A DNA stretch of 62,297 nt from Verrucomicrobiota bacterium (GCA_025457615.1 JALOTZ010000012.1:1-62297); one strand, 5' to 3'; counted from the first letter of the stretch, positions 44,178 to 53,254 are shown. Notes: generated by a model from the letters alone, not told the origin. Made by a program: numbers and translations.

Positions 44178-44274
44178 GCGGCTCCATGAGCCGCAGCACC
44201 CCCGCCACGGAAGGCCGTCCTCAATCTTCCAGATGCCTTGTTCCAGGCGCAGCTGCTGCGGGTCGCGGACCCGC
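44178..44274 (-). repeat. Inverted relative of the two-hairpin repeat
   Basis: Read on the minus strand, hairpin B (GCGGGTC-CGC-GACCCGC, 44274-44258) is followed by AGCAG. Hairpin A (GCGGCTC-ATG-GAGCCGC, 44194-44178) begins 80 bases after B. The order and spacing match the 115-bp units at 5191-5430, although the DNA between the hairpins differs. The rest of the 44150-44461 gap shows no gene. Confidence 0.7.
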
Positions 44275-44461
44275 GCTCCAAACTGAGAGTGGCTGAGACG
44301 GACGAAGGGGGCATTGACTTTCGGACCCGGCGGCCACACGGTGGCCCTGAATCAAATCCAATGAAAGCGGGGTCAACCGTCACTCGTCGAGCGTTAACAA
44401 GTCATCCCCTCCCAGGGCGATCCGTATCCCTGCTGCGGCTCACGGTCACTCTTGCCTGCCA

Positions 44462-45619
44462 GTGATCAGGAAGGATTCAGGCCGCCACCCGGGCGAACGT
44501 CGGCACTCCGCGGCCAAGACTGGCAAAGTGGCGCTCGGCCGTGGCAAAAGGGTGGGCTTCTTCTTCGCCCTGGCGCTTCTCCTTCTCGTCTGCGCGGAAG
44601 GACTGTGTGCGATCGTGTTGCGTTTCACCGAGGGCCAATGGCCTTACTCGAGGCCGAGGACCGCAAACTACCTGCTCTTCGAACCCCACCCGGACTGGGT
44701 GATCACTCCCAGGAAAAGCGTTTCGATCACCGTCCTGGGGACCACCCACTCGCACAACACGGAAGGATTTCGCGGAGGCGAGTTCGCGCGCGCGAAGACG
44801 AAGCGCAGAATCCTATGCATTGGGGGTTCCACCACCTACGGCATCGGCATCGGGGACAACGAGACATGGCCCTTCTACCTGGACCGACTCCTGCAACCGG
44901 ACTGTGAGGTGCTCAATCTGGGCATTCCCGGACACAGCTCGGTCGAACACCGCAAGCTGCTTCCGCAGGTTGTGGCCCGGTATTCGCCCGACGTGGTTGT
45001 CTTACAGATGGGTCTGAACGACCTGCACAACATGAATGTTGACGATCTTGGCCCTGACTATGAGAACTTTCACCAACCAGCCCTCCGCTTCTCGGCCTCG
45101 GGCGCCTGCCGGCGGGATCGGTTGCCCCCCTGCGCCCTGCTCCACGGGGGCGTGGTCCTCCTCGAAACGATGAAGATCCTGGGCGACTCCCCGTTCCCGC
45201 ATGGACCGCCGCCCGGCCACGTTTCAGATTCGGTGGATCCGCGTGTCGTCGAAATCTTCAGCACCAACCTCGACGTCATGCTGCGGGAGTGTCTGACGAA
45301 CCACATCCGCGTCATCCTGCTGCCGCACACCATGTCTCCGGAGACGATCACCGACACCAATTATCAGTGGTGGGCTCCCTACCTGACCAAGAAAGGAATC
45401 TTCAACGCGTTGGACGCCCTCAACGCCGTCATGCGAAGCCGGGCGGAGGGGGATCAGGTGATCTACGCTGGCTTCCTGGATGGTGTAACGTGGACTCCCA
45501 CCGAGTTCTGCGACCCCAGCCATCTGAACGCGAATGGAAATGCCCGGCTGGCCCGGCTGTTGCAGGAAGCTCTGCCTTGGAGCCGGTGCCCGGACGAAGA
45601 GAACCCAGCCCCGAAGTGA
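44462..45619 (+). CDS. SGNH/GDSL-family hydrolase, membrane-anchored
   Basis: Probable esterase acting outside the inner membrane on an acyl or acetyl group, perhaps of a polysaccharide. The 385-aa protein has a basic N terminus and one membrane segment (FFFALALLLLVCAEGLCAIVL). SGNH blocks follow: nucleophile GGSTTYG (S123), Gly in LNLGIPGHSS, GLNDLHN, and the C-terminal DPSHLNANGN with the Asp-x-x-His pair near residue 350. The GTG start is the only good option. The last 396 bases overlap the oppositely transcribed gene, an unusual arrangement. Confidence 0.83.
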   Translation: MIRKDSGRHPGERRHSAAKTGKVALGRGKRVGFFFALALLLLVCAEGLCAIVLRFTEGQWPYSRPRTANYLLFEPHPDWVITPRKSVSITVLGTTHSHNTEGFRGGEFARAKTKRRILCIGGSTTYGIGIGDNETWPFYLDRLLQPDCEVLNLGIPGHSSVEHRKLLPQVVARYSPDVVVLQMGLNDLHNMNVDDLGPDYENFHQPALRFSASGACRRDRLPPCALLHGGVVLLETMKILGDSPFPHGPPPGHVSDSVDPRVVEIFSTNLDVMLRECLTNHIRVILLPHTMSPETITDTNYQWWAPYLTKKGIFNALDALNAVMRSRAEGDQVIYAGFLDGVTWTPTEFCDPSHLNANGNARLARLLQEALPWSRCPDEENPAPK

Positions 45620-46198
45620 GAGTGCCCCGCTCCCCATCCACCAGTCACGCGAAGGGGATGACGGGGATGGGCGTGGTGGCCGGGATGGCACGGCCGCAGT
45701 CCGAGTCAGCGTCCGAACTGTTTCCACCGAACTGATCTGCCAGCCCTCCGCGGTCCGAACAAAGTAGAATCGCAGTTCCTGGATCCACAGTTCGTCGCTG
45801 CCTGGCTGCCGCGCTTTGCCTGTGGCTTCCACCCTGGCCTCGTGCCGGTCGCCAGACAGCGTGACCACCACGTCCAGAAACTCGACCTCGAGGTTGCCAG
45901 CCGACTGCCGCGCCGCCGCGACAGCTTGCACAATGTTTTCCCGGCCCGTCAAAACCCCGCGCGGCCCCCCGGGCACATCCACCCGGATCCAGGCCTCCTC
46001 GATGAGCAGCGATCGCAACTGTCGCAGGTTGGCCAGGACGCCCAACTGGCCGTGGGAAGTCTGAAATGAAATCAACTGCTGCAGGTCCATCATGCGCCGG
46101 CGAATCTGTTGCTCCGGACCGTGGAACCAGACTCTCCAGAACAGGAAGCCTCCCCCCAGGAGGAACAGCAGAATGGCCAGCCAGTGAACCCGCCTCAT
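45224..46198 (-). CDS. NTF2-like domain protein with antisense-derived C-terminal tail
   Basis: The first ~165 residues look real: a membrane anchor (LAILLFLLGGGFLFWRVWF), a helical stretch, then an NTF2/DUF4440-like fold (VTLSGDRHEARVEATGKA, LWIQELRFYFVRTAEGWQISSVETVR). After that the composition changes to Pro/Ser/Arg-rich, and from 45619 leftward the frame is simply the antisense of the SGNH hydrolase gene. The original stop codon, expected near 45690-45650, seems to have been lost, adding about 155 residues. It starts by ATGA overlap with lepB, so it is translated with the signal peptidase. Function unknown. Confidence 0.62.
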   Translation of the reverse strand: MRRVHWLAILLFLLGGGFLFWRVWFHGPEQQIRRRMMDLQQLISFQTSHGQLGVLANLRQLRSLLIEEAWIRVDVPGGPRGVLTGRENIVQAVAAARQSAGNLEVEFLDVVVTLSGDRHEARVEATGKARQPGSDELWIQELRFYFVRTAEGWQISSVETVRTLTRTAAVPSRPPRPSPSSPSRDWWMGSGALSLRGWVLFVRAPAPRQSFLQQPGQPGISIRVQMAGVAELGGSPRYTIQEASVDHLIPLRPASHDGVEGVQRVEDSFLGQVGSPPLIIGVGDRLRRHGVRQQDDADVVRQTLPQHDVEVGAEDFDDTRIHRI

Positions 46199-46713
46199 AA
46201 GACCATCCGTCCGGCGATCAACTGCGCCTTGGCCCGCCCAAACCAGTGTCCGTCCATGGGCATGGACCGGTTGTCGCCCACCACGAAGTACTCGTCCGGC
46301 CCGCAGCGCACCGGCTCCAGGTTCCAGTCCGAGGCATAACGCACATAGGGCTCGTTCAGAGGCACTCCGTCCACGACAACCCGTCCGTCGCGGAACCCGA
46401 CCGTTTCACCGGGCAACCCGACCACCCGCTTCATCAGCACGACGCGACGGCTGCTTTCCCGGGGCCAGATGGCCACCACGTCCCCCCGCCGGGGCTGGGC
46501 GCGGCGGTACGCCAGGCGGTTGACGAAGTTGATGCCCCGACTCGAGTAAGCGGGCAGCATGCTGCCGCCGTGCACCCGCACGGGAAGAAAGAGAAACTTG
46601 AAAACGACCAGGCACACCACCACGAGGACAAGACAGCGCACGAGGGTTCGGCGCGGGCTGGTGCCGCACACCAGACGGGTCAAGGTGCTGCGAACGCATT
46701 TGGGCTCATTCAT
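46195..46713 (-). CDS. lepB: Signal peptidase I
   Basis: Removes signal peptides at the outer face of the inner membrane. The 172-aa protein has one N-terminal membrane anchor (CLVLVVVCLVVFKFLFLP), catalytic Ser51 in GGSMLPAY, catalytic Lys95 in VLMKRVVGLPGE and the conserved box GDNR near the end (YFVVGDNRSMPMDGHWFG). Its compact size and single anchor resemble Gram-positive-type enzymes more than E. coli LepB. The downstream gene overlaps its stop by 4 bases. Confidence 0.92.
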   Translation of the reverse strand: MNEPKCVRSTLTRLVCGTSPRRTLVRCLVLVVVCLVVFKFLFLPVRVHGGSMLPAYSSRGINFVNRLAYRRAQPRRGDVVAIWPRESSRRVVLMKRVVGLPGETVGFRDGRVVVDGVPLNEPYVRYASDWNLEPVRCGPDEYFVVGDNRSMPMDGHWFGRAKAQLIAGRMVL

Positions 46714-46794
46714 GGCTCCCAGGTTCGGACATGCGGCTCAAGATAGGCCGTGGCCCAGCCTGCGTCGAGACGCTTGCGCGTGCTTGAATTTCAC

Positions 46795-46824
46795 TTGCCG
46801 GAGAAAGCGCCTGCGCCCTAGCAT
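46795..46824 (+). promoter_or_regulatory. Candidate promoter of tRNA-Ala
   Basis: TTGCCG, an 18-base spacer and TAGCAT (four of six -10 bases) lie 18 bases before the mature tRNA. Confidence 0.45.
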
Positions 46825-46842
46825 GCCGCCGTTCGCAGGGAT

Positions 46843-46918
46843 GGGGTCGTAGCTCAGTTGGTAGAGCGCCTCGTTCGCAATGAGGAGGTCAGGGGTTCGA
46901 ATCCCCTCGGCTCCACCA
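46843..46918 (+). tRNA. tRNA-Ala (anticodon CGC)
   Basis: Cloverleaf: acceptor GGGGTCG/CGGCTCC with two G-U pairs, D arm with AGCTCAGTTGGTAGAGC, anticodon stem CCTCG/TGAGG with loop TTCGCAA (anticodon 46876-46878), T arm AGGGG-TTCGAAT-CCCCT, discriminator A and encoded CCA. It reads GCG, a codon likely to be common in this GC-rich genome. Confidence 0.95.
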
Positions 46919-46967
46919 TCCTTCGCTCGCTCTTGCGTTGGACATGGGGCGACGCTAGTTTCCGGCC

Positions 46968-47939
46968 ATGTTGCGTTCATCATGGATCGCCGGGATGCTT
47001 GCCCTGCTGGCGCTGTCTGCCCTCGCAGACAAGGTCACGCTCCAAGGTGACGCGGCCCTGATCGGCCGGATCCTGGCCGAAAAGCCGGATCACGTGGTGA
47101 TCGACCTCGGTTACACCGTCCTGATGGTGCCCCGCGCCCAAATCATCGAGGTGTCCACATCCAACGCGACCAACGCCGAACCGGCGGGAGTGCAAACCCA
47201 CACGGCGGACGAGAGCGATGGGGTCCAAGCCGGGTTCTACCGCACGAACGGGGATCAGGCCCACATTCGTAGCGTGCGTGAGCTGGTCGCGGTTCTGGGC
47301 GAGGCCGTGGTCCAGGTGCGAACGCCGGGCGGGTTGGGCTCCGGGTTCCTGATCAATGAGGAGGGGTTCCTGATCACCAACTTCCATGTGATCGAAGGGG
47401 AAACCCAGATCTCCGTGGAAGTGTACTGGCAGACCGACGGCCAACTGGAGCGCAAGACCTACAAGCAGGTGCGCATCGTGGCGATGAACAAGTTCAAAGA
47501 CCTCGCCCTGCTGAAAATCGAGGAGGAGGACGCGCCCCCCTTCAAATTCGTCCGACTCGGTCAGGCTGATGAACTGGCGGTGGGCGAACGCGTGTTTGCC
47601 ATCGGCAGTCCGCTCGGCCTAGAGCGAACCGTCACCGAAGGCATCCTCAGCACCAAGACACGGGAAATGCTGGGCGAGCTTTACCTGCAAACCACCGCCC
47701 AGATCAATCCCGGCAACAGCGGCGGCCCGCTGTTCAACCTCAAGGGCGAGGTGGTGGGCGTGACGAACATGAAGATCAGCTTCGGGGAAGGGCTGGGCTT
47801 CGCCATTCCCGTGGAAGCCCTCAGGTTCTTCCTGGAGCACCGCGATGCCTACGCCTACTCGACAGACAATCCCAGCAACCCCTTCCGCTACCTGGAACCG
47901 CCCAACCGCACCCGGCAGGCCGCCTCGGAAGACCAGTAA
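46968..47939 (+). CDS. Trypsin-like serine protease without PDZ domain
   Basis: A 323-aa exported protease of the S1C/HtrA-like group. It has a signal peptide ([17 protein letters not shown]), then a small beta domain (residues 21-62, [27 protein letters not shown]). The protease domain has H140 (TNFHVI), D178 (KDLALLK) and S251 (GNSGGPL). The C terminus is polar and there is no PDZ domain, unlike the HtrA encoded at 14645. It lies 49 bases after tRNA-Ala and 42 bases before another exported protein on the same strand. Confidence 0.9.
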   Translation: MLRSSWIAGMLALLALSALADKVTLQGDAALIGRILAEKPDHVVIDLGYTVLMVPRAQIIEVSTSNATNAEPAGVQTHTADESDGVQAGFYRTNGDQAHIRSVRELVAVLGEAVVQVRTPGGLGSGFLINEEGFLITNFHVIEGETQISVEVYWQTDGQLERKTYKQVRIVAMNKFKDLALLKIEEEDAPPFKFVRLGQADELAVGERVFAIGSPLGLERTVTEGILSTKTREMLGELYLQTTAQINPGNSGGPLFNLKGEVVGVTNMKISFGEGLGFAIPVEALRFFLEHRDAYAYSTDNPSNPFRYLEPPNRTRQAASEDQ

Positions 47940-47981
47940 TCCATCATCCCTCCCGCGCCAACCCCAGAGACATCCCGCACC

Positions 47982-50000
47982 ATGAACACACGCCGCCTGA
48001 CGCCTGTACTGCTCGCCGGAACCCTTCTGATCCTCACCTCGACCGCACTTCGCGCGGAAACGCCGCCCGCCGAGCGCATCCTCCCGGACGACACCATGGC
48101 GATGTTGACCGTACCGGAATGGCAGGAGTTGTGCGCCATCCAGGGCCGATCCCCCCAATGGCAGCTCTGGAAGGATCCGCTCCTGAAAGCCTTCCGGGAA
48201 CACTTTGAAGCCAAGTGGAAGAAGGAGGTGGCGGATCCGATCGAGAGCGAGCTGGACATCCGATTCCAAGACTACCAGGGCCTGGTCCAGGGCCAGTTGA
48301 CCATGGCCCTGATCTTGAACCAAGGGGACGAGGACAGCGAACCGGAACCCGGCTTCGTCTTCCTGATCGACTCCAAGGATCATCGCGAGCAACTGTCCAC
48401 CAACCTCAACGCCTTGCGGCGCCAATGGCTGGATAAGGGAAAATCCATCCGGACCGAATCCGTGCAGGGCGTGGAGTTTTCCGTCATCGAGATCTCCACC
48501 AATGACCTGCCCAACACGCTGCGCAAGTTCATGCCCGGCCGTTCGGACGTTCAGGAACTGGCGGACGAAGAGGGGGAGCGCGCGGAGACGCGCGAACGCC
48601 GGGAATTGTTCATCGGGCAATCCGGTTCGCTGCTGGTGATGGTGGACTCGCTGGCCACCGCCCAGAAGATCATGACCCGCCTGACGGGAGGTTCCTTGCC
48701 GGCGCTGGCCGAGGTGGAACAATTCAGCCGGGACCAGGGCCGCCTGTTTCGTAATGCCCACAGCTACGGCTGGATGAACGCGAAGGTGCTGCTGGACCTC
48801 GTGCAGCAGAAACTGGCGCAGCAGGAGAAGAACCGCCAGGAAAACGCCCCCGATCCCCTGGCCCAGGTCAAGCCCGACAAAGTGCTGGCCGCCACTGGCC
48901 TTTCGGGCCTGCATTCCGCCGCCTTCGCCTACACGGAAACGCCCCTCGGCAGCGAAGTCACCCTGTTCCTCGGCGTCCCGGAATCCGAACGCGTCGGCCT
49001 CTTCAAGATCCTGACCGGCGAACCCAAGGACACCCTGCCTCCGCCCTTCGTGCCGGCGGATGTGATGCAGTACCAGCGCTGGCGGTTGGACGGCCAGAAG
49101 GCCTACGCCACCCTTGAACAGATGCTGCGCGAGATCTCACCCCAGATGCTCAACGGCTGGAACTTCATGGTGGAGACCGCCAGCACAGCCGCTCAGGAAA
49201 AGGATCCCACCTTCAACCTCCGCGAGCAGTTGATGGGCAACCTGGGCGATGACCTGATCACCTACAAGAAAGCCCCGCGCGGGTCCACCGCAAAGGACCT
49301 CGAGACCCCCCCCACCCTGTTCCTGCTGGGGGCCAAGAATGGCGAGCAGTTCGTGTCGGCGCTCAAAACGGTTCTGGCCATGTTCCTCCGCGGCAACCCA
49401 CCGGCCACCCGCGAGTTCCTCGGCACCACCATTCACACCTTTGATCTGCCCAACCCGGCCATGACGGCGGATGCCACCGCACGCAAAATCAACGTGGCTG
49501 TCAGCCGTGGTTATGTGGCATTCACCGCGGACGAGCCCATCCTGGAGGAATTCCTGCGCAGCGCGGACAGTCCGGTGCCGCCCCTGCGCCAGGCGCCGGG
49601 TCTGGCGGCCTCCACCGAGGCCGTGACGGGACCGGGCACCAGCCTGTTGAGCTTTGAAGATCAAAAGGCCGGCATGCGCCTCCAGGTGGCGCTGTTCCAA
49701 CAATGGGCCACCAACTCGACGCCCGAAGTGGAGGATCCCATGACGCCCATTCCAGAGTCCATGGGCCTCGGCCTGCCGCGCAAAGGCCTGAAGGAATGGT
49801 TCAACTTCTCATTGCTGCCTCCCTTCGAGAAAATCCAGCACTACTTCTACCACACCGTGTACGCTGGCGGAGGAAGCGTCGATGGCCTGACCCTGAAGAT
49901 CTTCTCCCCCACCCCACCCCAGCTTCGTGGAGGGAACGGTGGATCAGAACCGGAATCGGAGGGCGCCGCGGAGGCCAAACCGAAAGCGGCCGGCGACTAG
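47982..50000 (+). CDS. Large exported protein of unknown function
   Basis: Not recognised with confidence. The 672-aa protein has a clear signal peptide (VLLAGTLLILTSTALRAE) and an acidic, helix-rich body. It opens with RILPDDTMAMLTVPEWQELCA, a pattern seen in DUF3352-like proteins of planctomycetes and verrucomicrobia. LFIGQSGSLLVMVDSLATAQKIM and GDDLITYKKAP occur later. No cysteine pairs, catalytic motif or membrane segment after the signal were seen. The end is Pro/Gly/Glu-rich. It probably shares a transcript with the upstream protease gene. Confidence 0.78.
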   Translation: MNTRRLTPVLLAGTLLILTSTALRAETPPAERILPDDTMAMLTVPEWQELCAIQGRSPQWQLWKDPLLKAFREHFEAKWKKEVADPIESELDIRFQDYQGLVQGQLTMALILNQGDEDSEPEPGFVFLIDSKDHREQLSTNLNALRRQWLDKGKSIRTESVQGVEFSVIEISTNDLPNTLRKFMPGRSDVQELADEEGERAETRERRELFIGQSGSLLVMVDSLATAQKIMTRLTGGSLPALAEVEQFSRDQGRLFRNAHSYGWMNAKVLLDLVQQKLAQQEKNRQENAPDPLAQVKPDKVLAATGLSGLHSAAFAYTETPLGSEVTLFLGVPESERVGLFKILTGEPKDTLPPPFVPADVMQYQRWRLDGQKAYATLEQMLREISPQMLNGWNFMVETASTAAQEKDPTFNLREQLMGNLGDDLITYKKAPRGSTAKDLETPPTLFLLGAKNGEQFVSALKTVLAMFLRGNPPATREFLGTTIHTFDLPNPAMTADATARKINVAVSRGYVAFTADEPILEEFLRSADSPVPPLRQAPGLAASTEAVTGPGTSLLSFEDQKAGMRLQVALFQQWATNSTPEVEDPMTPIPESMGLGLPRKGLKEWFNFSLLPPFEKIQHYFYHTVYAGGGSVDGLTLKIFSPTPPQLRGGNGGSEPESEGAAEAKPKAAGD

Positions 50001-50056
50001 CGCCGGAGCACCGGACGCCCTGCCACCTCCCGGTAGGGCCGCGCTGTGTCGCGGCA
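50001..50056. repeat. Dispersed GGTAGGGC / GCCGGAGCACC modules, copy 3
   Basis: GCCGGAGCACCGGACGCCC lies directly after the stop codon, and GGTAGGGCCGCGCTGTG follows at 50032. Both occur at 9695-9730, in the opposite order. Confidence 0.55.
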
Positions 50057-50120
50057 GTGGACTGTTGCGTCCGAGTGCTTTCGGCTTGCGCACCCGGTCC
50101 GAAGCCGAACACTTCCCGCC

Positions 50121-50501
50121 ATGGAACAACCCGACCAACTCCGCGAACTGTTTCGCATGCAGCAGGCCTTGAACGAACGGATTGGCGTTCGGACCGACGG
50201 CATGAGTGAAGCCGACCAGACCCACTGGGTGCTCAACTACTGCCGCGCCATGACCCAGGAAATCGCCGAGCTCACCGACAGCGTCCCCTGGAAATGGTGG
50301 GCCAAGTACCAGAAGTTCGATCAGCAGAACGCCCGGGTCGAAGTGGTGGACCTCTTCCACTTCCTGATCAGCCTGGCCCAGGTGCTGGGCATGAGCGCCG
50401 ACGACGTCTTTCACGCCTACCTGAAGAAAAACGAGGTGAATTTCAAACGCCAGGACACCGGCTACAGCGTCAAGGACGAACACGACTCCAAACACATTTG
50501 A
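50121..50501 (+). CDS. dUTP diphosphatase, dimeric all-alpha type
   Basis: Hydrolyses dUTP (possibly also dUDP), keeping uracil out of DNA. The 126-aa protein belongs to the MazG-like helical fold: RMQQALNERIG, then YCRAMTQEIAELTDSVPWKWW with the metal-binding ExxE, and VEVVDLFHFLISLAQ with the second acidic pair (E and D). KKNEVNFKRQDTGY near the end matches dUTPase_2 proteins. The ATG at 50121 fits the family; upstream codons overlap a repeat. It stands alone, followed by a 288-bp gap. Confidence 0.88.
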   Translation: MEQPDQLRELFRMQQALNERIGVRTDGMSEADQTHWVLNYCRAMTQEIAELTDSVPWKWWAKYQKFDQQNARVEVVDLFHFLISLAQVLGMSADDVFHAYLKKNEVNFKRQDTGYSVKDEHDSKHI

Positions 50502-50789
50502 AGGGATGTGTCGCGTGGTCCTTCAAGTGTGCGATGGACGCTTCCGGCAACCCCTCTCCTTCTTCCCGCAAGCACCCTGATGACACCTGAAGCCACACTG
50601 CGACGGGGGATCCCACCCAACCCTGGCTCCGTTCGCCGGGAAAGGCGCGAGGGCCGGACCCCTCCAACGACACCAGGCGGCAATGGGAGGTTCGAGCAGT
50701 AGGGTGGTGAAATGCGGCGAGGCCACCGCTCCGCCACTGCATCGCCCCGCCTCGATCATCCGCCCCCCACGCAGGCCCGGACTAACCGC
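50502..50789. other. 288-bp convergent intergenic region
   Basis: It lies between the convergent dUTPase and SIS-protein genes. No gene, clear terminator hairpin or copy of the repeats described elsewhere was seen. Confidence 0.5.
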
Positions 50790-52637
50790 TCACCCCAGGC
50801 GGGCTTCGGCCTCGGCAAAGCTCAACCCTTCGCGCGCACGCAAGACCGCCAAGCCCACCACAGGCGGATAGGCTTGCCCGGCTTTCAGGCGAGGCTCGAT
50901 GTGCTCGAGGGTCTCGAACAGCAGACGATTAGCCTTCTCGTACTCGAGTTTCGTCAGGAGCGCGATGTAGCGCGTGGCACGGTCGATGAGCTTCAGGTTG
51001 CTCGGCACCACGTAGATCATGGTGTTGCCCATCACCCGGCCCAACCGCACCATGACACACGTTGAAAGCGCGTTGAGCACCATCTTCACCGCCACACGCA
51101 ACAAACCGTCGGTGAGGAATCCAGTCGCCGGAACACCAACCACCACCGCCCGTAACGGATCCCACCCGGACGAGAACTGCTCGGGCCACGCGTCCGACCG
51201 TGCTCCTGCGAGAAAACACAGCACGCCGGCACTCGCGCAAGCATCCCTTTCCGCAGCCGCCGACATGAGCAGGCCCCCATTCTCGCCCCCTTCGGGAGAA
51301 GCCACCTCACCTCGGCTCCTCCTGGCGGATTCCGGATGGGCGATCACCCCGAGACAATGGTCGGCGCTGCGCAGGGGCCGTGCCGCCATTCCATCCGCGC
51401 CGATCTTGAACTTGAACAATTCCGGCTCGCGGATGGCGGCGACAACTTCACGGATGCGGTCGCAACGCTCCGGCGGCGCCAGTTCCCGGATGTCGGCATC
51501 CGTCCACTCGAGGCAGCGTGGTTTGCGTTTGAGCAGCCACGGCCAGGCCTGGTCCGTGGAACGATGCGGCAGGAACAGGAACGACCAGGACTCGGACGCC
51601 ACTTCGTCGCCCGCCTTCCGAAAGGACGGCGTGCTGAAGGTTGGCGAACGCTCGGTGGTGTCCGTCAACACATCGATCGCCAGGCGATCGGCATGGTAGT
51701 TGGCCCGGCCTCCGCCCCGGTAGGCGGCTTCCTCGGCCCGCACCAGGGCAGCGAGACCATCGATGACCGCATCGCTGAGCAAGGTTTGATGCAGGGACTC
51801 GATCCCGGCGAGGAACGATCGAGGCGCATCCCCGATCGTTTGGGCCATTGCGGGAGTGTCTGACGACGGCAACCGGCGCAGCACCATCTCGAGGACCGTC
51901 ACCAGCACGCAGAGTTGAATGGTGGTGGCCTGCATGCGTGTGCTGCCGCGAATGGCCATCGGCCCGGTGGTGAGGTTGAGCTTGTGCAGGCGCGGATCCT
52001 CAAGGATCTCGCGGCTTCGCTCGACGTGCCGACAGAGGATGGCGTCGGGATTGTTATAGACGAAATACACCGTCGCCCCGGACTCCAATCCTTGCCACGC
52101 CGTGCCGATGACAAACGAGGTCTCGCCGCCCTCGGTGATCGCGAACACGAGATCGCCGGCGCGAACGCCCAGATCGCGCATCTGCCGGCGTCCAAACGCA
52201 GCGTAATCCTCGAACCCCTCCACCGCCTTGATCAAGGCGAAGTCTCCACCCGCCATCACACTGACCGTGCGCTGCTCCCAATCCTGTGCCGCCGACCGCC
52301 CCTGCCAGAACTCGCGCCAGATCGAGTCCAGCAGGATGCTCAACCGCCCCGTCGAGCCGCACCCGGTGAAGAAGATGCGTCCACCCGCCTGAAGAGCGTT
52401 GAGCGCTTCGGCGGCGATGGTTTCGAGCCGTCCGGACGCCACCACCTCGCGATAGGTGCGAACCACATCCTCATCCACCTTGAACAACAACCGCAGCGCG
52501 GCTCCGACATCCTGGCGCGCCACCTCCGAAAGCTTCTCCGTCACCGGATGCGAGGATTCGGTGACCAGTTCGCCCAGCTTGAATTGATCGGCGATTCGCA
52601 GGAACTCGTCCGCGCGGCGTTGTGCGGAGGCGCTCAT
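50790..52637 (-). CDS. Double-SIS protein related to MurQ and glucokinase regulatory protein
   Basis: A 615-aa protein with two sugar-phosphate isomerase (SIS) domains, about twice the length of MurQ. The first (residues 35-285) has GGRIFFTGCGSTGRLSILL, VMAGGDFALIKAVEGFEDY, FAITEGGETSFVIGTAW and TTGPMAIRGSTRMQATT, matching MurQ and animal GKRP. The second (about 310-560) is more divergent but has VVVGVPATGFLTDGLLRVAVKMVLN. By eye, the MurQ catalytic Glu in LDASE is replaced (LDSIW), so etherase activity is doubtful and sugar-phosphate binding or regulation is more likely. It is the last gene of a unit with thpR and glnE (ATGA overlap with thpR). Confidence 0.82.
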   Translation of the reverse strand: MSASAQRRADEFLRIADQFKLGELVTESSHPVTEKLSEVARQDVGAALRLLFKVDEDVVRTYREVVASGRLETIAAEALNALQAGGRIFFTGCGSTGRLSILLDSIWREFWQGRSAAQDWEQRTVSVMAGGDFALIKAVEGFEDYAAFGRRQMRDLGVRAGDLVFAITEGGETSFVIGTAWQGLESGATVYFVYNNPDAILCRHVERSREILEDPRLHKLNLTTGPMAIRGSTRMQATTIQLCVLVTVLEMVLRRLPSSDTPAMAQTIGDAPRSFLAGIESLHQTLLSDAVIDGLAALVRAEEAAYRGGGRANYHADRLAIDVLTDTTERSPTFSTPSFRKAGDEVASESWSFLFLPHRSTDQAWPWLLKRKPRCLEWTDADIRELAPPERCDRIREVVAAIREPELFKFKIGADGMAARPLRSADHCLGVIAHPESARRSRGEVASPEGGENGGLLMSAAAERDACASAGVLCFLAGARSDAWPEQFSSGWDPLRAVVVGVPATGFLTDGLLRVAVKMVLNALSTCVMVRLGRVMGNTMIYVVPSNLKLIDRATRYIALLTKLEYEKANRLLFETLEHIEPRLKAGQAYPPVVGLAVLRAREGLSFAEAEARLG

Positions 52638-53254
52638 TCCGAGGCCTTCCCTCCCGCCGCCAAATCAAAGCTGGCCAGTTTGGAATACTCGGATCCGCCT
52701 GGGGCCAGCACGCTCTCCATGAGGTGAACGTGTTCAGCACGCCAGGGCGCACAAGGGGGAACCGAAATCGCGCCCAGCGCGTCGGCAATCTGCTGCAATT
52801 CCCGAGGCCGCGCGGCCTGAACCCGCCCGAGGGTGAGGTGCGGATGGAACCCGCGCTCCTCGATCCGACCCCAGTCCGCCGTGCGGCTGACCACCTGGGC
52901 CTGCAACCGGGCCAGTCGTTCCAGATCACCCTGCAATCCCACCCATAGCACGCGCGGCGAACGCGCGTTGGGGAAGCAGCCCAGCCCGGCCCATTGCAGG
53001 GCGATGGGATCGATGCCCCGGACCGCCTCCTGAAGTGCGCGCTTCAAGGGCTCGAGATCGGCCCGGGGGATGTTTCCGATGAACCGCAGCGTGAGATGAA
53101 CGTTCTCCCAGGGCACCCACCGGACGGACCTTTTGGGGACGGCGTCGCGCAGGCACTCGAGCGCCGGCGCCAACGCCTTTTGCACCCCGCGCGGAACAGG
53201 CAGGGCAACAAAGGTGCGGAGGGGCGTCTCACCGCTTCCGGCCGCGTCGCTCAT
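52634..53254 (-). CDS. thpR: RNA 2',3'-cyclic phosphodiesterase (2H family)
   Basis: Opens 2',3'-cyclic phosphates of RNA; formerly called 2'-5' RNA ligase. From the ATG at 53254 (206 aa): RTFVALPVP at the start, two HxTx motifs (HLTLRF with His53; HPHLTLGR near residue 139) and the central IDPIALQWAGLGCFPN strand. The start lies inside the end of glnE (26-base overlap), and the stop overlaps the SIS gene start. Its link with those neighbours is unclear. Confidence 0.92.
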   Translation of the reverse strand: MSDAAGSGETPLRTFVALPVPRGVQKALAPALECLRDAVPKRSVRWVPWENVHLTLRFIGNIPRADLEPLKRALQEAVRGIDPIALQWAGLGCFPNARSPRVLWVGLQGDLERLARLQAQVVSRTADWGRIEERGFHPHLTLGRVQAARPRELQQIADALGAISVPPCAPWRAEHVHLMESVLAPGGSEYSKLASFDLAAGGKASE

